Assembly (NCBI RefSeq): GCF_042429765.1
Contig: NZ_JBHLZU010000014.1
Coordinates: 279,879-343,878, forward strand
DNA length: 64,000 nt
DNA from: Allokutzneria oryzae
GTDB taxonomy: Bacteria > Actinomycetota > Actinomycetes > Mycobacteriales > Pseudonocardiaceae
Direction of reading: 5' to 3'
Every line of letters starts with the position of its first letter. Position 1 is the first letter of the stretch. A model generated the notes under the pieces. The model did not search any database. It saw only the letters and a list, made by a program, of their open reading frames with translations, and had not been told where the DNA came from. The translations under genes were made by a program, and so were the position numbers. This document shows positions 59,553-64,000 of the stretch, piece after piece.

Positions 59553-60362
59553 ATGACCGCCGACACACTGCCGATCTGTCTCACCTGCGGCACGCAGTAC
59601 GCCGCACCGCGCCCGGATTGCCCGATCTGCGAGGACGAGCGCCAGTACGTCCCGCCGACCGGACAGGCGTGGACCGACCTCGCGACGCTGCGCGCGGGCG
59701 AGCACCGCGGCGTCGTGCGCGAGCAGGGCCCCGGGTTGGTCGGCGTCGGCTGCGAACCGCGTTTCGCCATCGGTCAGCGCGCGCTGCTGGTGCGGGCGAA
59801 GTCCGGGAACTTCCTGTGGGACTGCGCGGCCTACCTCGACGACGCGCTGGTCGCGCGGATCCGCGAGCTCGGTGGCATCACCGGGATCGCCATCAGTCAC
59901 CCGCACTACTACACGACGATGGTGGACTGGGCGCATACCTTCGACGTCCCGATCCACCTGCACGAGAACGACCAGCAGTGGATCGGCAGGCCAGACCCCT
60001 CCGTGCGGCTGTGGAGCGGAACGACCAACCGGCTCGCCGAGGACCTGACGCTGATCAACCTCGGTGTGCACTTCGCTGGCGGCACCGTGCTGCACTGGCG
60101 CGACGGAGCGGACGGAGCGGGCGCCCTGCTCTCCGGTGACATCGTGCAGGTGATCCCGGACCGGAACTTCGTGGGGTTCATGTACTCGTACCCGAACCTG
60201 ATCCCGGAGCGCCCGAGCGTCGTGCGCCGCGCGGCGGAGATGCTGTCGGACTACCGGTTCGAGACGATCCACGGCGCGTGGTGGGACTCGGTGGTACCGG
60301 CGGACGGGCAGGACGTCGTGCAGCGCTCGGCCAAGCGGTACCTGGAGCACGTCCGCGACTGA
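59553..60362 (+). CDS. Metallo-beta-lactamase-fold protein with zinc-ribbon start and altered metal motif
   Basis: The 269-residue protein starts with a small Cys4 motif (CLTCGTQ...CPICED, about residues 9-27) and continues in an MBL fold. The usual HxHxDH motif reads SHPHYYT, so two His remain but the Asp-His pair is missing. Later elements VHFAGGTVLHW and LLSGDIVQV (with an Asp) and GAWWDS correspond to other metal positions. ATG 59553 follows GGAAGG. It may bind a single metal or none. The product is encoded alone between regulators, and substrate is unknown. Confidence 0.78.
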   Translation: MTADTLPICLTCGTQYAAPRPDCPICEDERQYVPPTGQAWTDLATLRAGEHRGVVREQGPGLVGVGCEPRFAIGQRALLVRAKSGNFLWDCAAYLDDALVARIRELGGITGIAISHPHYYTTMVDWAHTFDVPIHLHENDQQWIGRPDPSVRLWSGTTNRLAEDLTLINLGVHFAGGTVLHWRDGADGAGALLSGDIVQVIPDRNFVGFMYSYPNLIPERPSVVRRAAEMLSDYRFETIHGAWWDSVVPADGQDVVQRSAKRYLEHVRD

Positions 60363-60401
60363 GCCCGGAGTTTCCCGCCCGTTCGCGGGTATCTCCCCGG
60401 T

Positions 60402-60605
60402 ATGACTGTGAACCCCATCCAGGTACAGAAGTTCCTCAGCGGGATCGGCTACCCGGCGAAGAAGGACGACATCGTCCGGCACGCCGAGCAGCAGGGCGCA
60501 GACGGGAAGGTGCTCTCGACGCTGCGCGCCCTGTCGAGGAACGACTTCAACTCCCCCAACGACGTCAGCGAGGCCATCGGCGACTACAACCGCCGTTCGC
60601 GGTGA
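60402..60605 (+). CDS. DUF2795 protein
   Basis: The 67-residue protein matches the DUF2795 pattern almost throughout: VQKFLSGIGYPAKKDDIVRH, AEQQGADGKVLSTLRAL and DFNSPNDVSEAIGDY. Such small helical proteins are widespread in actinobacteria; their function is unknown. ATG 60402 has no strong ribosome site. It lies 39 bp after the MBL-fold gene in the same direction. Confidence 0.85.
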   Translation: MTVNPIQVQKFLSGIGYPAKKDDIVRHAEQQGADGKVLSTLRALSRNDFNSPNDVSEAIGDYNRRSR

Positions 60606-60661
60606 AGGCCGCGATCACCGGGCCGTCCCGTTTCGCGCGGCGCTGGGGCACACTCGGCGGC

Positions 60662-60918
60662 ATGAGCTTCCGCACGACGGTGGAGGCGGGCGGCAAGACC
60701 GCGACGGGTTTCGAGGTGCCGGAGGAGGTCGTGACCGCGCTCGGCACCGGCAGGCGCCCGCCGGTGCGGTGAAGGCCGCGCCCGACGCGGAGCGGGCCTT
60801 CACCGCGTTGTCCTACAGCAACAAGCGGCAGCACGTGCTCGCGATCGAGGGCGCCAAGGCCGCAGCGACCAGGCAGCGCCGGATCGACAAGGCCATCGCC
60901 GTGCTCAGCCAGGGCTAG
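60662..60918 (+). pseudogene. YdeI/OmdA-DUF1905-type gene with an internal deletion
   Basis: ATG 60662 starts FRTTVEAGGKTATGFEVPEE and continues to GRRPPVR, the normal front of a DUF1905 domain, then meets TGA at 60770-60772. From 60769 another frame reads KAAPDAERAFTALSYSNKRQ and ends RRIDKAIAVLSQG at TAG 60916-60918, the normal YdeI/OmdA-like C-terminus. About 60 residues between them are missing and the frames differ by one. A GTGA overlap joins the parts, so two short peptides could be made, but a deletion pseudogene is more likely. Confidence 0.7.
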
Positions 60919-60924
60919 CGCCGG

Positions 60925-61329
60925 TCACGGAGTGCGCACGGTCGACGTGGGCTTGACCCCGAGCAGCTCGGCGTAGATCTGGATCTTCTTCTCGATCGCG
61001 GCGAGGTGGGCGCGCTGCTCGGCGAGCGAGGCCACGATCTTGTCGCGGTGGTCCTCCAGCAGGCCGAGGCGGGCCCGCTCGTTGCCCGCGCCCGCGCGCA
61101 CCAGGTCGGCGTACTTCCTGATCTCGCCGATCGGCATGCCGGTGTTGCGCAGCCGCAGGATGAACTCGATCGCGCCGAGGTCCTGCGGCCCGTAGCGGCG
61201 GCGGCCGGACGGGCCGCGCTCGACGTGGTCGAGCAGCCCGGCGCGTTCGTAGTAGCGCAGCGTGTGCGTGCTGACCCCGGCCGCCGCGGCGGCCTCGCTG
61301 ACCGTCAACGCGCGGTGCGAATCACCCAT
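60925..61329 (-). CDS. MerR-family regulator
   Basis: The 134-residue protein has the MerR winged HTH (LTVSEAAAAAGVSTHTLRYY, ERAGLLDHVERGPSGRRRYG) and a dimerisation coiled coil (HRDKIVASLAEQRAHLAAIE). There are no metal-binding Cys in the C-terminal region, so a redox or organic signal is likelier than a metal. A perfect operator arm pair is located 16 bp upstream of ATG 61329, within a 19-bp-spaced promoter. Only self-regulation can be inferred; the neighbouring methyltransferase is also transcribed leftward. Confidence 0.9.
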   Translation of the reverse strand: MGDSHRALTVSEAAAAAGVSTHTLRYYERAGLLDHVERGPSGRRRYGPQDLGAIEFILRLRNTGMPIGEIRKYADLVRAGAGNERARLGLLEDHRDKIVASLAEQRAHLAAIEKKIQIYAELLGVKPTSTVRTP

Positions 61330-61344
61330 ACCCGAATCCTCACT

Positions 61345-61362
61345 CTTGGAGTGCGCTCCAAG
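61345..61362. promoter_or_regulatory. MerR-type operator in a TTGACT promoter
   Basis: CTTGGAG (61345-61351) and CTCCAAG (61356-61362) are perfect arms around TGCG. On the minus strand TTGACT immediately precedes the dyad, giving the standard MerR layout of an operator between -35 and -10. It is 16 bp upstream of the MerR start. Confidence 0.75.
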
Positions 61363-61391
61363 TCAACCCGAGCGAGGCGCGGGCGGCATCA

Positions 61392-62210
61392 TCAGAACCG
61401 GAACCGCATGATCTTGCCGATGTCCCGCATGCCGGGGATCCAGGCGAGGACCTTCATCCCGACCCTGCCCGCCGTCGGCAGCTTCTCCAGGCCGGGCATG
61501 TCCACGCTGCGCAGCGCGTCCACACACCGCAGTCCCTGGTGCAGGCCCTCGATCTCGCGCGGGTCGTCGATGCCCCAGTGCAGCGTGGCGTTGGCGTTGC
61601 GCACGGCGGGCACCAGCTTCTGCATCTTGACGCCCAAGGAGCCGTAGCAGTCGAAGAGCAGCTCGCCGCCGGAGAACCGCCCGGTGATCCGCCGGATGAG
61701 GCGTTTGCCGTCCTCCTCGCGCAGGTACATGGTCAGGCCCTCGAACACCGCGACCACGGGGCGGTCGGCGGGCACCTGCTCCAGCCACGCGTCGTCGGTG
61801 ACCGATGAGCTGATCATCCGGTAGTCGCCGGGCGGCGTGGGCAGCAGCCGTTCCCGCAACGCGACCACGTCGGGGAAGTCCACGTCGAACCAGCGCACCG
61901 ACGCGGGCGGGGCCAGCCGCTGCACCCGGGTGTCCAGGCCGCACGCGAGGTGCAGCACGGTGCACTCGGGGTGTACGCCCAGGAACTCCTTCGTCCAGTC
62001 GTCCAACGTCTTCGCCCGCAGCGCGACCCCGGCGGCGGAGGTGCCCTTGATCCCGGTCTTGCGGAAGTCGTAGTCGATCCGCCGAACCGCCTCGGCCGCG
62101 GCGACGTCACCGAGGATGGAGTTCGGCTCCCCGCTGTCCAGTGCGCGGCCGTAGAGCGTGGCCAGCATCGTCTCCTGCGCACCGGTGAGGGTGATCTTCT
62201 CGCGGTCCAT
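61392..62210 (-). CDS. Class I SAM methyltransferase, LCMT/TcmP-like
   Basis: The 272-residue enzyme has the LCMT-family core: VLHLACGLDTRVQRL (SAM motif I, about residues 85-99), WFDVDFPDVVALRERLL, VFEGLTMYL and a C-terminal fold typical of PF04072 O-methyltransferases such as TcmP. These methylate carboxyl or polyketide hydroxyl groups; many are of unknown substrate. ATG 62210 opens MDREKITLTGAQETMLATLYGR, with no conflicting upstream element. It is flanked by MerR and AraC regulators, both transcribed leftward. Confidence 0.88.
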   Translation of the reverse strand: MDREKITLTGAQETMLATLYGRALDSGEPNSILGDVAAAEAVRRIDYDFRKTGIKGTSAAGVALRAKTLDDWTKEFLGVHPECTVLHLACGLDTRVQRLAPPASVRWFDVDFPDVVALRERLLPTPPGDYRMISSSVTDDAWLEQVPADRPVVAVFEGLTMYLREEDGKRLIRRITGRFSGGELLFDCYGSLGVKMQKLVPAVRNANATLHWGIDDPREIEGLHQGLRCVDALRSVDMPGLEKLPTAGRVGMKVLAWIPGMRDIGKIMRFRF

Positions 62211-62294
62211 GCCGCCAAGCTACGCCGGTTTCACAACTATCTGAAGTAACGAAAAGGGATGGAAACTCACACCGCGCGCGGGCCGGGAGACCGG

Positions 62295-63038
62295 TCAGTA
62301 GCGCTCCGCGTAGTGCGTGGGCGGCTCGCCGAACATGGCCCGGAAGTCCCGGACGAAGTGCGCCTGGTCGGAGTAGCCGAGGTCGGCGGCCAGCGCGGCC
62401 AAGTCGATCCGCGCGCCCCGCGCCAGCCGCTCGGTCACCTCGTGCAGCCGGTACCGGCGGATGACCCACTTCGGACCGATGCCGACGTGCTCGGCGAACA
62501 GCCGCTGGAGTCCCCGCGCACTGGTGCCGAGGTCGCGGGCGAGCGCGTCCACCCTGGTGACCTCCGGATTGGCGATGATCTTCGCGACGACGTCGGCGGC
62601 CAGCTCGGCCCTGGGGTCGGGCGCGGGCAGCCGCGCGCGCAGGAACTCCTCAACGCGCTCCACGCTGAGCTCTTCGGGCAGCGTCCCGGGGAAGACCTCG
62701 CTCGCGTTGATCGAGCGGTCGGTGATCGTGGAGACCGACGCCCCGAGGAACGGCCGGAAACACCCCGGCCGGAAAGCCACCCCGAAGACCCCGGCGCGTC
62801 CCTCCAGCACCTTGACCTGGTGCCCGCTGGAGACGCCGTGCACGGTCGCGCCGCCGTTCTGGAACGTCAGGTGCACGTTCGGGTACGGCACGACCAGCTG
62901 CTGGTACGGCTCGTCGTACTCCCACGACACCACCCAGTACCGGTCCACGTAGGGCGCGAGATCCGCCGACGGGCTGGGAAAGGCGTGCCGCTGGAACTTC
63001 GTCCACGCACCACCGAGCCCCCGGCTGTCCCTGGCCAC
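62295..63038 (-). CDS. AraC-family regulator with N-terminal sensing domain
   Basis: The 247-residue protein has an N-terminal beta domain (PYVDRYWVVSWEYDEPYQQL; NVHLTFQNGGATVHGV; GVAFRPGCFRPFLG) like DUF6597-type sensor regions, and a C-terminal AraC double HTH (VDALARDLGTSARGLQRLFA and LAALAADLGYSDQAHFVRDF). GTG 63038 gives the standard start; the region before it is a 64-bp divergent promoter shared with the DinB-like gene, which is its likely target. Confidence 0.88.
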   Translation of the reverse strand: MARDSRGLGGAWTKFQRHAFPSPSADLAPYVDRYWVVSWEYDEPYQQLVVPYPNVHLTFQNGGATVHGVSSGHQVKVLEGRAGVFGVAFRPGCFRPFLGASVSTITDRSINASEVFPGTLPEELSVERVEEFLRARLPAPDPRAELAADVVAKIIANPEVTRVDALARDLGTSARGLQRLFAEHVGIGPKWVIRRYRLHEVTERLARGARIDLAALAADLGYSDQAHFVRDFRAMFGEPPTHYAERY

Positions 63039-63102
63039 ACCGCGAAGCCTACGTCGCGTTTGTTCAAGACACCGGCCCACCAGGACGCTTTCCTAGGACA
63101 CC

Positions 63103-63654
63103 ATGAACGACCTGATGCCCCGCGCCGCCGCGCTGTTCCTGGAGATCGTCCGCGCCATCAAGCCGGACCAGCTCACCGCGCCGACCCCGTGCGCGGAGTA
63201 CGACGTGCGCGCCCTGATCGACCACCTGCTCCAATGGGGACCGCCGCTGGAGGGCGCGGGCCGCAAGGAGGCGGTGCCGCCCGCGGAGGGCGTCGACGAC
63301 TGGGCTCCCGCGCTCGAAGCCCAGGTCCAGCGCACACTGGCGGCGTGGAACTCCCCGGCCGCGTGGGAGGGCATGACAACCATGGGTGGCGCGTTCGAGC
63401 TGCCCGCGCCGCTGGTCGGCGGCATGGTCATCGGCGAGTTCGTGCTGCACGGCTGGGACCTGGCACGCGCGATGGGTCAGCGGCCGGAGTGGGACGCCGA
63501 CCTGGTCGAGTACCTGTACGGCGAGGTAGCCCGCAGCGCCGAGCAGGGCCGCGAGATGGGCGTGTACGGCGAGGAGGTCGCGGTGCCCGCCAATGCGTCC
63601 ACTGTGGACAAGATGCTGGCGCTGTCCGGCCGTTCCCCGTCCTGGCCGGACTAA
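63103..63654 (+). CDS. TIGR03086-type DinB-like metal-binding protein
   Basis: The 183-residue helical-bundle protein begins LMPRAAALFLEIVRAIKPDQ and has TPCAEYDVRALIDHLLQWG and the late FVLHGWDLARAMGQ, the His positions used for metal in the mycothiol-dependent DinB/maleylpyruvate isomerase superfamily. Enzymes of this group act in thiol transfer or isomerisation. Its 64-bp divergent spacing from the AraC gene indicates control by it. The ATG at 63103 has a weak ribosome site (TAGGA). A perfect GTCCACTGTGGAC lies within it at 63597-63609. Confidence 0.85.
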   Translation: MNDLMPRAAALFLEIVRAIKPDQLTAPTPCAEYDVRALIDHLLQWGPPLEGAGRKEAVPPAEGVDDWAPALEAQVQRTLAAWNSPAAWEGMTTMGGAFELPAPLVGGMVIGEFVLHGWDLARAMGQRPEWDADLVEYLYGEVARSAEQGREMGVYGEEVAVPANASTVDKMLALSGRSPSWPD

Positions 63655-63660
63655 CCCCCG

Positions 63661-63800
63661 CAAGCCGTCCCGCCACCCCGAAGTAGCGCCGCCCCCATAC
63701 CCCCCGCACCCCAATACCCCCCCGCACCCCAATACCCCTCGCCCCCGCACCCCCACGCCCCCGCGCCCCCATACCCCCCGCACCCCCCCCCATACCCCCG
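63661..63800 (+). repeat. C-rich low-complexity tract
   Basis: About 140 bp consists of runs of four to nine C separated by CATA, GCAC or AATA (repeated words CCCCGCACCCCAATA). The opposite strand has many G-runs and could form G-quadruplexes. It lies just after the DinB-like gene and before hairpin copy 3, so it is probably non-coding; slippage-prone in assembly. Confidence 0.8.
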
Positions 63801-63832
63801 TGCACGCGTGGGCTAACTGGCGAGGTCGGGGT

Positions 63833-63901
63833 TTTCGCGTTTTGTCACCTTGATGCGCAAAAGAGCGCTCTCATTTCGCATTAAGCCTACAAAACGCGAA
63901 A
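63833..63901. repeat. Long inverted repeat, copy 3 (hybrid arms)
   Basis: Left arm 63833-63857 equals the reverse complement of the right arm of copy 2, and right arm 63877-63901 equals the right arm of copy 1. The two arms therefore mismatch at four inner positions while their outer halves pair perfectly. Loop length is again 19 nt with AGCGCT. The upstream flank (CTGGCGAGGTCGGGG) matches copy 2. Confidence 0.88.
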
Positions 63902-63946
63902 TGAGGGTGCGCGCGGGTGAGGGTGCGCGCGGGTGAGGGCGCGCGT
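63902..63946 (+). repeat. 16-bp tandem repeat next to hairpin copy 3
   Basis: TGAGGGTGCGCGCGGG occurs twice in tandem (63902-63917, 63918-63933), followed by a partial third unit. The sequence then continues GGCTGGCGTGGTCACTGAG, which resembles the flank preceding copy 1, hinting at a further family member just beyond the window. Confidence 0.7.
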
Positions 63947-64000
63947 GGCCTGGCTGGCGTGGTCACTGAGGGCGCCAAGGGGGGAGGGCGCTAGGGGGTG

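Noticed and set aside
63902..63946. Possible CRISPR-like direct repeats
   Set aside because: Units are contiguous 16-mers without spacers and no cas gene is present.
1..64000. tRNA, rRNA, replication origin or prophage
   Set aside because: No cloverleaf, rRNA core, DnaA-box cluster, integrase or phage structural gene was recognised on either strand.

Overview
This is very GC-rich chromosomal DNA with many GTG starts, frequent 4-bp ATGA/GTGA stop-start overlaps, and families typical of filamentous actinomycetes: SARP/NB-ARC/TPR and LAL regulators, GAF-ANTAR, DUF222-HNH, DUF2795, DUF5313, TIGR03086 and a modular PKS. It is most likely a Pseudonocardiales-type soil actinomycete; the genus cannot be fixed from the sequence alone. 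No tRNA, rRNA, CRISPR array, complete IS element or prophage was seen.

Layout. 1-9.9 kb: an L-rhamnoside utilisation cluster (MFS importer cut by the window edge, GH106 and GH78 rhamnosidases, LacI regulator with a palindromic operator). 9.9-13 kb: a frameshifted SnoaL gene, a LysR fragment, a DJ-1/PfpI protein, small membrane proteins and an alpha/beta hydrolase. 13-15.9 kb: secreted tannase-family esterase and polysaccharide lyase, then decayed coding sequence. 15.9-21.6 kb: a NarL-type two-component pair followed by four tightly spaced genes for His/Met-rich envelope proteins, a possible metal-handling system. 21.7-31 kb: FAD oxidoreductase, DUF222-HNH protein with an exceptionally complete Shine-Dalgarno sequence, 0.9 kb without a recognisable gene, and a sensory block (MarR, GAF-ANTAR, TetR, SnoaL-like, cobalamin-binding photoreceptor-like protein). 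31-38 kb: WS/DGAT acyltransferase, LysR, and a coupled five-gene acyl-CoA operon ending in an acetoacetate-decarboxylase homologue. 38-42.5 kb: TetR plus heterodimeric ABC exporter. 43.8-53 kb: OhrR-like regulator, DUF5313 protein, MFS exporter, a 1,400-residue PKS-like protein and its LAL regulator. 53.5-60 kb: beta-phosphoglucomutase/GH65 phosphorylase pair, SARP regulator, unusual metallo-beta-lactamase-fold protein. 60-64 kb: small genes, a deleted YdeI/OmdA-like gene, MerR, methyltransferase, AraC, DinB-like protein and a repeat-rich end.

Three things stand out. (1) The PKS-like protein keeps KS-AT-ACP-KS-AT order and an intact ACP serine, but both KS domains lack the active-site cysteine segment and both AT domains have lost His and Ser of the GHSxGE motif; the LAL regulator beside it has Arg in place of the Walker A Lys. 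This is either a scaffold built of pseudoenzymes or a decaying gene cluster that has stayed open in frame. (2) Long hairpins with 21-25 bp stems and 19-20 nt loops sit at gene 3' ends. Three share sequence, and the third is a hybrid of the first two. (3) The palindrome GTCCACWGTGGAC recurs inside genes far more often than chance predicts. The five-gene acyl-CoA operon and the two-component/envelope operon are the best candidates for undescribed functional modules.
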